A DNA stretch of 64,000 nucleotides from Albirhodobacter sp042466415 (GCF_042466415.1 NZ_JAXHCH010000002.1:868001-932000); one strand, 5' to 3'. Counted from the stretch's first letter, positions 36,264 to 45,004 are shown. The notes: generated by a model not told the origin, from the sequence alone. A program made the numbers and translations.

Positions 36264-36887
36264 ATGACCGACAGCCAACAGCCAAAAATCTTACGGATCG
36301 AACGTGAGTCTATGCCCGAGCACCGACCTGAGCCGCTTGATCTGGCGTCGCGGGTCCGCGATCTGCGTAAGGCCCGCGGATGGACACTGGAACAGGCCGC
36401 AAAGCAGGCGGGGCTTGCGCGATCGACGCTCTCGAAAATCGAGAATGGCCAGATGTCTCCGACGTTTGACGCGTTGAAGAAACTCGCGGAGGGCTTGGCG
36501 ATTTCGGTGCCGCAGCTGTTTACGCCGCCGTCGAGCGGTCAGATTACAGGGCGAATGGCGGTCACCAAATCGGGCGAAGGGGCCGCGCAAATCACAACAA
36601 CCTACGAGCATGAATTGCTCGCCGGCCCGCTGACCCGCAAGAAAATGTTGCCCTACCGCGCACGCATTCGCGCGCGATCGTTCGAGGAGTTCGGCGGTTG
36701 GGTGCGCCATGACGGGGAAGAGTTTCTATACGTGTTGACCGGCACGATCCGTCTTTTCACGGAATATTATGCACCGGTTGACCTGAAACGCGGTGACAGC
36801 GCCTATTACGATGCGAGCCAAGGGCACAATGTCATTTCGACCTCGCAAGAGGATGCGACCGTGCTTTGGGTGACATCGCTCGACTGA
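36264..36887 (+). CDS. XRE-family regulator with cupin domain
   Basis: A 207-residue transcription factor: a lambda-repressor-type helix-turn-helix (about 28-82, with TLEQAAKQAGLARSTLSKIENG) joined to a C-terminal cupin barrel (about 130-205, with HDGEEFLYVLTGTIRLF and GDSAYYDASQGHNVIS). Family members such as PuuR sense small metabolites through the cupin. It is divergent from the acyl-CoA synthetase gene by 85 bp and may regulate it. ATG 36312 is an alternative start. Confidence 0.88.
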   Translation: MTDSQQPKILRIERESMPEHRPEPLDLASRVRDLRKARGWTLEQAAKQAGLARSTLSKIENGQMSPTFDALKKLAEGLAISVPQLFTPPSSGQITGRMAVTKSGEGAAQITTTYEHELLAGPLTRKKMLPYRARIRARSFEEFGGWVRHDGEEFLYVLTGTIRLFTEYYAPVDLKRGDSAYYDASQGHNVISTSQEDATVLWVTSLD

Positions 36888-36969
36888 GCGACAGGGCGGC
36901 AGCGATCCTAGCTCTGCAAAACCGGGGCAAAGCGAACCGGGTGCCTAGCGAAACGGGGGCGTAGCAAAA

Positions 36970-36989
36970 CGGGGGCACAATGGCCCCCG
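36970..36989 (-). terminator. Terminator after the CsbD-like gene
   Basis: CGGGGGC and GCCCCCG form a 7-bp stem with a 6-base loop, followed on the minus strand by TTTTGC, 6 bases after the stop. Confidence 0.75.
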
Positions 36990-36995
36990 CTCGAC

Positions 36996-37316
36996 TTATT
37001 TGCTATCGTCACCAAAGGCTGCGTCGTCGTCATACTCATCGCCGTCCTCTGAGACGTATTTCTTGGACAACTTGATCGAGTGATTGTCGTGGCGCGGGTC
37101 CATGACCACGTCGGAGGGCAGCTCACCCATCAGCCATTCCCGAATATCATCACGCGCTTCGGCAGGCTCTTGATCGGAGATTTTGGCTATATACGCGATA
37201 AACTGGCGCTGATCGCCGTCGATATCTTCCAACTCGCTCTCGTCCGCCTCGGGCCACCGCTCCGCGATGGCTTCAAAAAATGCTGGCCAGTTTTCTTCAA
37301 CATGGTGCCATTTCAT
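36996..37316 (-). CDS. CsbD-like stress protein with acidic tail
   Basis: A 106-residue protein. Residues 1-65 follow the CsbD pattern (MKWHHVEENWPAFFEAIAERWP, then EDIDGDQRQFIAYI), a small helical family often induced by general stress. The second half, ending DDDAAFGDDSK, is unusual and very acidic, and makes the protein nearly twice the usual CsbD length. The function is unknown. Confidence 0.72.
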   Translation of the reverse strand: MKWHHVEENWPAFFEAIAERWPEADESELEDIDGDQRQFIAYIAKISDQEPAEARDDIREWLMGELPSDVVMDPRHDNHSIKLSKKYVSEDGDEYDDDAAFGDDSK

Positions 37317-37485
37317 CTGAAGTCTCCTCGTTTCACAAAAACGCCGCTCTCACGGCCCAGCACGCGCCCCGCGCGGCTTCATCACAAAAGTCGTATGCCT
37401 GCGCCCCGTTCCAAACGGACGTGTAGGGACGCTCGCGCGAAGCTGGTATCAATCCGGGCCCGCGCCTGCGGCCTGTAAAGTGGGA

Positions 37486-37596
37486 TCAGAACCAGCCTTG
37501 AACCGTCCGCGCGCTTCCCGTGACATCCTCGCCAACGCCCGCAACCGTGTTGCAGCCCGCCAAGGCAAGCGCCAGTAGAACAACAATCTTTTTCAT
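37486..37596 (-). CDS. Entericidin-like small lipoprotein
   Basis: A 36-residue peptide: a Lys-Lys start, a hydrophobic stretch, then lipobox LAGC with the lipidated cysteine at residue 15, followed by NTVAGVGEDV. The CNT..GVGED segment matches EcnA/EcnB entericidins, small membrane lipoproteins linked to stress and toxin-antidote behaviour in E. coli. Mature length is only 22 residues. It is a single copy with no second ecn gene beside it, so a toxin-antidote pair is not supported here. Confidence 0.85.
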   Translation of the reverse strand: MKKIVVLLALALAGCNTVAGVGEDVTGSARTVQGWF

Positions 37597-37701
37597 TTCA
37601 CTGCCTCATTTTCATCCGGTCATTCGACCGCTTTCTTGCTGCTTTATGCAGCTTGGTTGCGGGAGCACTCTCCCTCCAATATGCGCCGCAATTTGCGCAG
37701 G

Positions 37702-39591
37702 TCAATGCGCGGCTTCGTACCACCAAACATCTGGCTGGAAGCCGGGCCAGTCACCGTATAGCGGAACGTCTTGCGGGAAGTGAAGTTCCGCCTTGTAAGC
37801 AAGTCGTGAAGACTGCGCATACCAGCTCGGGATCACGTAGCGACCTGCCGTCAAGATACGGTCGAGCGCGCGCACGGCGTAGGTGAACTCTTCGGTTTCG
37901 CGCGCTTCTAGCATGGTGGCGATCATGGCCTCCGCCGCGGGGGAATTCATGCCCATCCAATTGCGCGAGCCGGGCGTGTCGATGCCGCTTGCCCCCCAAT
38001 AAAGATACTGCTCGTTCCCGGGCGATAGCGAGAGCGCGCGGCGGATCCATGCCATTCCAAACTCGAAGCGGTTGGTGCGTTCGCGGTATTGAGCGGCGTC
38101 GATCACCGTCACCTGCGGGACGATGCCAAGCCGCTTGAGGCTCTCGACGAAGATATCCACGGCGGGGGCAATCTCGGTATCGCCCTGCTGCAAAACGATT
38201 TCGAAGGTGAAGGGATCACCGGCCTCATTTCGCAAGACGCCCGCATCATCGGCCGACCAACCCGCCGCGTTCAACAAGCGCATCGCGCTGCGGGTGTTTT
38301 TGCGGTTCTGGGCCGATCCGTCCCCCTGCGGTAAGGTATACCCCTCCAAGGTGCCGTCGATCAGCGTGTCCTTGAACGGCTCCAAGAGGGCCGCCACGGG
38401 GCCTTCGGCAGGGCCCTTGCCAGCTTTGAGGGTCGAGTTGTCGAAGTAGGATTGGATGCGGGGTTCCGCATCCGAATTGATGGTTTTGCTGATGAATTCA
38501 AAATTATAGACAGAGGTCAGCGCCTCACGCACGCGCCAGTCTTGGAAAACGGGCAGGCGGGTGTTGAAGACGAGGCCTTGCATCCCTGACGGTCGTTGAT
38601 GCGGTATTTCTGTGCGAAGGATCCGGCCATCTTGCACGGCAGGGAAGGTATATCCGGTGTTCCAACGCGCGGCATTGCCCTCGCGCCAAGTGTCGAGATC
38701 ACCCGCCTTGAACGCCTCGAACGCGATGTTTTGGTCGCTGTAATACGCGTGGGTGATTTTATCGAAGTTATAAAGACCTTGCAGGATCGGTAGGTCTTTT
38801 CCCCAAAAATCGGGATTTCGCCGGTAGACGACCTTCCGGTTCGGGATCGCCTCCTCGACCGTATAGGGGCCCGACCCGATCGGGATGTCCATTGTGGAGG
38901 CGGAGAAATCCTTGCCCTCATATTGCGCTTTTTTCAAAACGGGACGCAGCCCGAGGAGGAGCACCAGTTCGCGCGAGGGCTCTTTGAAGGTGAAGCGGAT
39001 TTTATCAGGCGCGGTGATCTCGGCCTTGGCGATTTTTGCCCATGCGTCGGTGTAGCGCGGATGCCCTTGATTTCCCAAAGTCTCGAAGGACCACAAGACA
39101 TCCTCTACCGTGACCGGCGTGCCATCGGAGAAGCGTGCTTCGGGGCGCAGCGTAAACTCGGCGTAACTGCGCGCCTCATCCGTCTCGACCCCGGACGCCA
39201 GCAACCCGTAAAGCGAGAAGGGCTCATCGATGGAGCGGATCATCAGTGTTTGAAATACGAATGGCGCGATGCCTTCGGGCGCGCGTCCTGCCAAAATCCA
39301 CGGATTGAGGGAATCAAAGCCTTCTTGCGCGTTTATCCGGATCTCGCCGCCCTTTGGCGCATCAGGGCGGGCATAGGGCAGGGAATCGCCTTCCTGCAGC
39401 ATTGGGGTGCCATACATCGCGATACCGTTTTGCGGGCTCGGGCGCGGCGTGCCCGCTATCGCTGCACTCGCCTCTGGGGTGATTCCCCGATTCTGTTGTG
39501 CAATTGCCGGAAAGCCCGTGCCTGACGCGATCAAAACGGGCAAAACAAGCGCAGTGACTGCCGATATTCGATGGAAAAACTCCGATGCCAT
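37702..39591 (-). CDS. Extracellular solute-binding protein, oligopeptide/microcin C type
   Basis: Periplasmic SBP_bac family 5 protein of 629 residues, close in layout to YejA. A signal peptide covers about residues 1-31 (ending FPAIAQQ). Family landmarks are the RPDAPKGGEIRINAQEGFDSLNPW start, LRPEARFSDGTPVTVEDVLWSFE, GSGPYTVEEAIPNRKVVYRRNPDFWG and QGLVFNTRLPVFQDWRVREAL. No permease or ATPase gene lies beside it. I chose ATG 39591 because it gives the signal peptide; 23 more codons are open upstream. Confidence 0.88.
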   Translation of the reverse strand: MASEFFHRISAVTALVLPVLIASGTGFPAIAQQNRGITPEASAAIAGTPRPSPQNGIAMYGTPMLQEGDSLPYARPDAPKGGEIRINAQEGFDSLNPWILAGRAPEGIAPFVFQTLMIRSIDEPFSLYGLLASGVETDEARSYAEFTLRPEARFSDGTPVTVEDVLWSFETLGNQGHPRYTDAWAKIAKAEITAPDKIRFTFKEPSRELVLLLGLRPVLKKAQYEGKDFSASTMDIPIGSGPYTVEEAIPNRKVVYRRNPDFWGKDLPILQGLYNFDKITHAYYSDQNIAFEAFKAGDLDTWREGNAARWNTGYTFPAVQDGRILRTEIPHQRPSGMQGLVFNTRLPVFQDWRVREALTSVYNFEFISKTINSDAEPRIQSYFDNSTLKAGKGPAEGPVAALLEPFKDTLIDGTLEGYTLPQGDGSAQNRKNTRSAMRLLNAAGWSADDAGVLRNEAGDPFTFEIVLQQGDTEIAPAVDIFVESLKRLGIVPQVTVIDAAQYRERTNRFEFGMAWIRRALSLSPGNEQYLYWGASGIDTPGSRNWMGMNSPAAEAMIATMLEARETEEFTYAVRALDRILTAGRYVIPSWYAQSSRLAYKAELHFPQDVPLYGDWPGFQPDVWWYEAAH

Positions 39592-39669
39592 GCGCGCTAC
39601 AATCCCTAGTTTATCTGTGATTTCAGGGGGCAAGCTACCGAAGCTAACGTCAAAGAGCAAACTTTTAGC

Positions 39670-39698
39670 TTGGAACTAGGCGTGGAAAGGCTTATACA
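39670..39698 (+). promoter_or_regulatory. Predicted sigma-70 promoter of a small RNA
   Basis: TTGGAA (39670-39675) and TATACA (39693-39698) are separated by exactly 17 bases. No open reading frame follows before the terminator at 39753. Confidence 0.6.
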
Positions 39699-39704
39699 TA
39701 ACTC

Positions 39705-39780
39705 ACTGCTCGATAGGTTTCTTGCCTGTATGAAACCTGCCTCATGACTTAGCGCCCGCCTCGTGCGGGCGTTTTTTTTT
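39705..39780 (+). ncRNA. Candidate small RNA, about 75 nt
   Basis: Between the promoter at 39670-39698 and a strong terminator lies a short transcript with no start codon and ribosome site. It would fold into two hairpins: AGGTTTC (39715-39721) with GAAACCT (39732-39738) around a 10-base loop, then the terminator stem. The 10-base pyrimidine-rich loop and the following single-stranded CTGCCTCATGACTTAG could pair with target mRNAs. The size and shape are those of Hfq-type small RNAs. It does not match an RNA family I recognise. Confidence 0.55.
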
Positions 39781-39781
39781 G
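39753..39781 (+). terminator. Rho-independent terminator without an upstream gene
   Basis: CGCCCGC and GCGGGCG form a 7-bp stem with a 5-base loop, followed by nine T. No plus-strand protein gene precedes it; the nearest upstream gene (ending 37702) is on the other strand. Confidence 0.9.
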
Positions 39782-40251
39782 CTCGAAAATCATCACGGCG
39801 CGACGAGTGTTATTCATTTTCGCCCCAAAAATGCGGTTTTTAGCCGAAAACCGCTGTTTATTTGCCCAAATTGAACATTCAGGCATGGCGTCGTCAGACT
39901 GTATCGCACCCCTCTGCGCGTGCGGCGTTTCGCAAGAGGCCGATCGCAGAATGGGCGATTCTCCGCCGAGAGGTGAGCCCCCGTGACGGCAAGATTTCCG
40001 GGCGCAGAGTCGGGCAAATGGGCCGCGAGGGGCTCTCATGACGTCCTTATCCGCCTCCCGCCAGCTCTCTCTTGATCACATTTCTGCGCGCATGCTGCAA
40101 TGCGGCGAATTTTTGGGAACTCTGCACGCTGCGGCGACTTGTCCTTCTATGACGGGTAACCTTGCTGGGGTCAGTGCGCGCGGCGCAACTGATCGCTAGC
40201 GTTTTGGCCCGCATCGGCTAGGCTATATGAAATATCCCATCGGAGGCACGC
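39782..40251. other. Intergenic region before the hydroxybutyrate dehydrogenase gene
   Basis: I see no supportable gene in these 470 bases. Frames at 39749-40039 (minus) and 40039-40200 (plus, 54 codons) have no motif or ribosome site. The right part presumably carries the promoter of the next gene. GGAGG at 40242-40246 is that gene's ribosome site. Confidence 0.5.
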
Positions 40252-41046
40252 ATGAGCACCCCATCTTCAAACGCACCGCTGCACGGCAAAACGGCGATTA
40301 TCACCGGATCAAATTCGGGCATCGGATTGGGCGTGGCCCATGAGCTGGCGAAGGCTGGCGCGTCTATCGTCTTGAATTCTTTCACCGATCGTGAGGAAGA
40401 CCACAAGCTCGCAGCAGATATGGCGGCGCAGCACGGGGTTGAGGTGCGCTATATCAAGGCGGATATGTCGAAGGGTGAGGATTGTCGCAACCTTATCGAG
40501 GCCGCAGGCGGATGCGATATCCTCGTCAACAATGCGGGCATTCAATATGTCGCCGGTATCGACGAATTTCCGACCGAAAAATGGGATGCGATTATCGCAA
40601 TCAACCTATCCTCCGCGTTTCACACGATCGCCGCCGCATTGCCGCATATGCGCAAACGCGGTTGGGGCCGGATCGTGAATGTGGCCTCGGCGCATGGCTT
40701 GACCGCATCGCCCTATAAATCGGCCTATGTCGCGGCCAAACACGGCGTCTTGGGTTTGACCAAAACCGTCGCACTCGAGACCGCCGAGGAGCCGATCACC
40801 TGCAACGCGATCTGCCCCGGATATGTTTTGACACCGCTCGTGGAATCGCAAATCCCCGACACGATGAAGAAATACAATATGGATCGTGACACAGTCATTC
40901 GCGAAATCCTACTGGAGCGCCAGCCGTCAAAGGAATTTGCGACCGTAGAGGAGGTCGGCGGCACAGCGGTGTTCTTATGCTCAACCTCAGCCAAGCAAAT
41001 TACCGGAACATCGATTTCCATCGATGGTGGTTGGACCGCAATTTAA
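40252..41046 (+). CDS. bdhA: 3-hydroxybutyrate dehydrogenase
   Basis: NAD-dependent oxidation of (R)-3-hydroxybutyrate to acetoacetate, part of polyhydroxybutyrate use. The 264-residue SDR protein has the cofactor loop TGSNSGIG near residue 19, NNAG near 97, catalytic SAHG and YVAAK, and PGYVLTPLVESQI, the segment characteristic of this enzyme. The patatin-like gene downstream, 95 bp away, would fit a polymer or lipid mobilisation role. Confidence 0.9.
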   Translation: MSTPSSNAPLHGKTAIITGSNSGIGLGVAHELAKAGASIVLNSFTDREEDHKLAADMAAQHGVEVRYIKADMSKGEDCRNLIEAAGGCDILVNNAGIQYVAGIDEFPTEKWDAIIAINLSSAFHTIAAALPHMRKRGWGRIVNVASAHGLTASPYKSAYVAAKHGVLGLTKTVALETAEEPITCNAICPGYVLTPLVESQIPDTMKKYNMDRDTVIREILLERQPSKEFATVEEVGGTAVFLCSTSAKQITGTSISIDGGWTAI

Positions 41047-41069
41047 CCCCTCCGCCGCCTTCAAGACGC

Positions 41070-41102
41070 GCCCTCGAGACGGGATCACCCGGCCTCGAGG
41101 GC
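41070..41102 (+). other. Hairpin between bdhA and the patatin-like gene
   Basis: GCCCTCGAG and CTCGAGGGC form a 9-bp outer stem enclosing a second 4-bp stem (CGGG-atca-CCCG). It is not followed by a T run, so it may stabilise the bdhA message or act as a weak terminator. Confidence 0.6.
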
Positions 41103-41141
41103 CCCCGCCAAAAATAGGTCGCTACATAAGGATCGCCGTAG

Positions 41142-42209
41142 ATGCAGACGAAACATATCAACCTTGCGCTGCAGGGTGGCGGCGCGCACGGGGCCTTCAC
41201 GTGGGGGGTGTTGGATCGGCTGTTGGATGAGGATTGGATCGAGATTGACGCGATTTCGGGCACGTCTGCGGGCGCGCTGAACGGGGCGGCGCTGAAGGCC
41301 GGTCTGGCGGGGGGCAAGCCCGCGCAGACACGGCGCAGGCCGAACCGTCGCCATAACGCGCAAGTCATCCTGCGTGAGCTGTGGGGATCTATTCCGTCGC
41401 ACACGGACAAGCGGCTGACGAGCTGGATGGGGTCTTTGTTCCCCGTGCCCCAAGGCATGAACCGGATCATTGAAGCCTTCTCACCCTCGGCATGGCTCGA
41501 CCAGATGACCCGCGTCTACTCGCCCTACGATAGCGGCGTTTTCTATTCAAATCCGCTTGCCCCGATCGCGCAAGCGCTTGATTTTGAAGCAATCAGCAGC
41601 CAAGAGGGGCCCGAGCTTTTCGTCGCAGCCACGAATGTCCGAAGCGGAAAGATCCGTGTCTTTGGCGGTGCGGAGGTGACGCTTGACGCGGTTTTGGCCT
41701 CCGCCTGTCTGCCGACAGTGTTTCAAGCGGTCGAGATCGAGGATCCGAAGACGGGGATTTTGGAGGCCTATTGGGACGGCGGGTTTACCGGAAATCCCCC
41801 GCTTTTCCCCCTGTTCGAGCCGCGCCTTCCCAGCGATATCATGATCGTCCACATCAACCCGATGATCCGCGAGACGGTACCGACGTCGCCGGTGGAGATT
41901 GAGGATCGGGTGAATGAAATCTCGTTCAACTCGTCGCTGCTGCGCGAGTTGCGCGCGATCGACTTTGTGCACCGACTTATCGCGGAAGGGCGGATACCCG
42001 AAGGCGCGATGAAGGATGTCCGCATACATCTTGTCGGAGATGACGAGGTGATGACCGCCTTGGGAACAGATACAAAAATCCTGCCCGATGAGGAGGTCAT
42101 GACCCGCCTGATGACGGCGGGCCAAGCGGCGGCGGACAGGTTCCTCACCGCCCATGCCGATGATCTGGGGCAGCGCTCCACCATTGATCTGCGGGCGATG
42201 TTTTCCTGA
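41142..42209 (+). CDS. Patatin-like phospholipase/esterase
   Basis: A 355-residue acyl hydrolase. The oxyanion motif GGGAHGAF near residue 12, nucleophile elbow GTSAG (serine near 41) and catalytic Asp in WDGGF near 210 give the complete patatin Ser-Asp dyad. No signal peptide is seen. In Rhodobacterales such genes often lie beside bdhA, and the family includes lipases able to act on lipid or polyester substrates; its role in polyhydroxybutyrate breakdown is inference. AAGGA precedes the ATG. Confidence 0.88.
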   Translation: MQTKHINLALQGGGAHGAFTWGVLDRLLDEDWIEIDAISGTSAGALNGAALKAGLAGGKPAQTRRRPNRRHNAQVILRELWGSIPSHTDKRLTSWMGSLFPVPQGMNRIIEAFSPSAWLDQMTRVYSPYDSGVFYSNPLAPIAQALDFEAISSQEGPELFVAATNVRSGKIRVFGGAEVTLDAVLASACLPTVFQAVEIEDPKTGILEAYWDGGFTGNPPLFPLFEPRLPSDIMIVHINPMIRETVPTSPVEIEDRVNEISFNSSLLRELRAIDFVHRLIAEGRIPEGAMKDVRIHLVGDDEVMTALGTDTKILPDEEVMTRLMTAGQAAADRFLTAHADDLGQRSTIDLRAMFS

Positions 42210-42212
42210 AGA

Positions 42213-42929
42213 CTACGCGACAGGTGGGAGTTTCTTGGCCTTTGCGGCCAGCTTCGCGATGTCCCCTGGCGTCTTTTGTCCCGGGTAGACGAGACCTGCC
42301 GAAATGATCAGCTTCGCCGCGTCCTCAACCGTCATATCAAGGTAGATCAGCTCGGAATTGGGCACGAGAAGCAAAAAACCAGATGTCGGATTTGGCGTGG
42401 TGGGTAAGAAAACCGAGATCAGCGGATCGCCTTCCTCGGAATAGCTCGCGATTTCGCCTTTCGCAGGGGTGGATACGAACCCGATTGCGCGGATGCCCTT
42501 GCGCGGATACTCGATCAAGCACGCGCGATCAAACTTCGCCTCGTCGGACGAAGACAGCACCGTTTCCGCAATTTGTTTCAATCCGTTATAGATCGAACGC
42601 ACAACGGGCATCTGGTCAACGACACGCTCCCCCCAGCGCAACAGCGAACGCCCGATCAGGCCTTTTGCGCCCCAACCGATGATCACCGTGAAGATCAGGA
42701 AGAAGAGAACACCAACCCCGCGCAGGTTCACCCCGATATATTGCTCGGGCCGCCACCGCGCAGGCACCATCGGCAGGACCCAGCTATCAACCCATCCCGC
42801 CACCGTCCACATCAACCAAATCGTCAAGCCGATAGGGGCGATCACAACCAGCCCCGTGAGGAACGACCCTCGCAACTTGGCAAACATTCCGCGTTTCTTG
42901 GGCGGCTGGATCGTGTCGTGTTCAGTCAT
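42213..42929 (-). CDS. DUF502 membrane protein
   Basis: A 238-residue protein with two membrane helices (about 21-47 and 69-92, with FLTGLVVIAPIGLTIWL and GVGVLFFLIFTVIIGWG). A conserved cytoplasmic domain follows, with PVVRSIYNGLKQIAE and VFLPTTPNPTSGFLLLVP, the defining features of DUF502. The function is unknown; plant relatives (COV) affect tissue patterning. It ends 3 bp from the converging patatin gene. Confidence 0.9.
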   Translation of the reverse strand: MTEHDTIQPPKKRGMFAKLRGSFLTGLVVIAPIGLTIWLMWTVAGWVDSWVLPMVPARWRPEQYIGVNLRGVGVLFFLIFTVIIGWGAKGLIGRSLLRWGERVVDQMPVVRSIYNGLKQIAETVLSSSDEAKFDRACLIEYPRKGIRAIGFVSTPAKGEIASYSEEGDPLISVFLPTTPNPTSGFLLLVPNSELIYLDMTVEDAAKLIISAGLVYPGQKTPGDIAKLAAKAKKLPPVA

Positions 42930-43068
42930 AATTGCTTAAAGCTCCCTGCTCACATGAACTTAGGCGCGCGGCAGGGGCGCTGCAATGTCGAACCGGCGTT
43001 GTGGAGGAACAAAGTGACCGATGGCATCGGTTTGGTCAGATTTGCGGCACGGGTATGGGATGTTGAGG

Positions 43069-43096
43069 CGATGAGGCGGCTCGAACCGCCTCATCG
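43069..43096 (-). other. Hairpin after psuG
   Basis: An 11-bp perfect stem (CGATGAGGCGG / CCGCCTCATCG) with a 6-base loop begins 8 bases after the psuG stop. No T run follows, so it may protect the 3' end of the mRNA or be a weak terminator. Confidence 0.55.
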
Positions 43097-43103
43097 GATG
43101 GCC

Positions 43104-43994
43104 TTAGAGGGCGCGGGCGATGGCCGCGGCCAGACGGGCGTTGTTCAACACCAACTCGATATTGGCCGTGAGCGATTTGCCCTCGGTCGCCTCAAAGATC
43201 CGTTGCAACAAGAACGGCGTCACGTCTTTTGCCGCGATGCTTTGCGCGGCGGCGGCGGCGAGGGCCTCCTCAACCACGGGCATAATCTCGGCGCGCGGAA
43301 TTTCATGCTCGACCGGGATCGGGTTCGCGATCAAATGTCCCCCTGCGAGATTAAGCGCGAGGCGTTGCTTCATCGCCGCCGCGATCTCTTGCGCGCTGTC
43401 CATCCGCAGTGGCGCCTTCAAACCGGAACTGCGCGACCAGAAGGCAGGGATCTCGTCCTGACCGTAGGCGATCACGGGAACGCCATTGGTTTCAAGCACT
43501 TCCATAGTTTTCGGAATATCCAAAATTGCTTTCGCCCCCGCCGCGACCACCGTCACCGCCGTGAGCGAGAGTTCATTCAGATCGGCGGAAATATCAAAGG
43601 TCTCCTCCGCTCCGCGATGAACGCCGCCGATGCCGCCTGTTGCGAACACGCGGATCCCTGCGCGCTCTGCCGCGATCATCGTTGCCGCAACGGTCGTAGC
43701 CCCCGTGCGCCCCTGCGCCATGCACACGGCCAAATCGGCGCGCGAGAGTTTCATGACGTTCTTCGCTTGGCCAAGCTGATCGAGTTGCGCGTCCGTCAAG
43801 CCGATGTGCAACACGCCGTCGAGAACGGCGATGGTAGCCGGCACCGCCCCGTGCGCGCGGATTTCGGCCTCGACCTTGCGCGCAGTCTCCACGTTTTGCG
43901 GGAAGGGCATGCCGTGGGTGATGATGGTAGATTCCAGCGCAACGAGCGCCGCGCCAGAGGCACGTGCGGCCTCAACCTCGGGGGAAAAGATCAT
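43104..43994 (-). CDS. psuG: Pseudouridine-5'-phosphate glycosidase
   Basis: Splits pseudouridine 5'-phosphate to uracil and ribose 5-phosphate. The 296-residue protein carries the family segments ALESTIITHGMPFPQN near residue 20, TTVAATMIAAERAGIRVFATGGIGGVHRG near 119 and NPIPVEHEIP near 223. Its start overlaps the kinase stop by 4 bp, so kinase and glycosidase form the usual two-step pseudouridine salvage pair. Confidence 0.95.
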   Translation of the reverse strand: MIFSPEVEAARASGAALVALESTIITHGMPFPQNVETARKVEAEIRAHGAVPATIAVLDGVLHIGLTDAQLDQLGQAKNVMKLSRADLAVCMAQGRTGATTVAATMIAAERAGIRVFATGGIGGVHRGAEETFDISADLNELSLTAVTVVAAGAKAILDIPKTMEVLETNGVPVIAYGQDEIPAFWSRSSGLKAPLRMDSAQEIAAAMKQRLALNLAGGHLIANPIPVEHEIPRAEIMPVVEEALAAAAAQSIAAKDVTPFLLQRIFEATEGKSLTANIELVLNNARLAAAIARAL

Positions 43995-44917
43995 GTGTGA
44001 ATATCTCCGGACACATATCGGGCGGCCGCAGTGAGGGCGCGCTCCAGCGCCTCCCTGCGCGGCGCGCCTCGGGTTTCGGCCACGAGATGCGCGGCCATGA
44101 ATGTATCCCCAGCGCCCGTGACACGCGTCACGAGAACAGGGGGCGGTGCGGCGCAGATAACGCCCTCGGACGAGCCGTCCGCCGCCATTTTGCCGCCGTC
44201 TGTCACCAATACGCGCCGCGCACCGCGCGACAAAAGCCCTTCGGCGGCACTCCGGGCATCGTTAAACTCTGACTGACACAAGATGCCAGCTTCTTCCAGA
44301 TTGACATAGAGCGACGCTCTTGGGTGGGTCATCAACACGCCCAGACGCTCCGCCTTGCCGGGGCTTGCGGGGGCGACGCGAAGATCGGCCTGCGCGAAGG
44401 CGGCGGCACGGGCGATTTCCCCCAAGAGCGCAGTCGTAAGATTGCCATCCAAGGCGATCGGTCCGCGCCACGGCGCGGAGGCATCGCCCAGTGCGCCTTC
44501 CGTGACAGGGCGCAGGATTTTGTCGCCCGCCGCCTCCAATGAATGCGCATCCGCAACGGCCGCGATCAAGCCGTTCGCCCCTTCAATCGCCATATAGCGG
44601 TCGGTCGGAAGATCCTCGGAGATATAGGCATGGCGGCAATCAACGCCCAAGCCCTCAGCCGCGGTGATCAATTCCTTGCCCTGCGTGTCGCGCCCGATCG
44701 CCGTCAACACTGCCGGTCGCATCCCGAAGCGCGCCAGCGTCATCGCGATATTCATCGCAACACCGCCCGGCAGGCGGGTGATCCGGCCCGGCACATCCGC
44801 GCCCACCCGCATATGGGCGGGCGCCCGCCCGATAATATCCCACAACACCGACCCGATGCAGAGGATTTCCGGCGTGGACGTCTGGACGTGATCCGGCGAG
44901 GGCAGCGTATCGCTCAT
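43991..44917 (-). CDS. psuK: PfkB-family pseudouridine kinase
   Basis: Phosphorylates pseudouridine with ATP, providing the substrate of PsuG. The 308-residue ribokinase-fold protein has the GSVLWDIIGRAP start, LPGGVAMNIAMTLARFG near residue 50, and the catalytic base in RVTGAGDTFMAAH. The assignment to pseudouridine rests on the overlap with psuG. ATG 44917 has CGGAG upstream; ATG 44944 and TTG 44977 are alternatives. The penicillin acylase-family gene lies less than 90 bp upstream on the same strand. Confidence 0.88.
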   Translation of the reverse strand: MSDTLPSPDHVQTSTPEILCIGSVLWDIIGRAPAHMRVGADVPGRITRLPGGVAMNIAMTLARFGMRPAVLTAIGRDTQGKELITAAEGLGVDCRHAYISEDLPTDRYMAIEGANGLIAAVADAHSLEAAGDKILRPVTEGALGDASAPWRGPIALDGNLTTALLGEIARAAAFAQADLRVAPASPGKAERLGVLMTHPRASLYVNLEEAGILCQSEFNDARSAAEGLLSRGARRVLVTDGGKMAADGSSEGVICAAPPPVLVTRVTGAGDTFMAAHLVAETRGAPRREALERALTAAARYVSGDIHT

Positions 44918-45004
44918 ATTGGGCTGGCTCCGTGGTTGGGTCATTGGGCAGGTGCCGCGTTCACGCGTGATGCGCAAGGGGGTCGTGACGGCAAGGGAAA
45001 GGCT

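Noticed and set aside
37486..37596. EcnA/EcnB toxin-antidote pair
   Set aside because: Only one small lipoprotein gene is found in the surrounding sequence.
39749..40039. 96-codon minus-strand frame beside the small-RNA candidate
   Set aside because: It reads through the terminator hairpin and T run, has Arg/Pro-rich shadow composition and no ribosome site.
40039..40200. 54-codon plus-strand frame upstream of bdhA
   Set aside because: No ribosome site, no recognisable pattern; more likely leader DNA of bdhA.
42573..44000. 475-codon plus-strand frame across the DUF502 gene and psuG
   Set aside because: It runs opposite two well-identified genes and through their intergenic hairpin, with Arg/His-rich composition typical of antisense frames.
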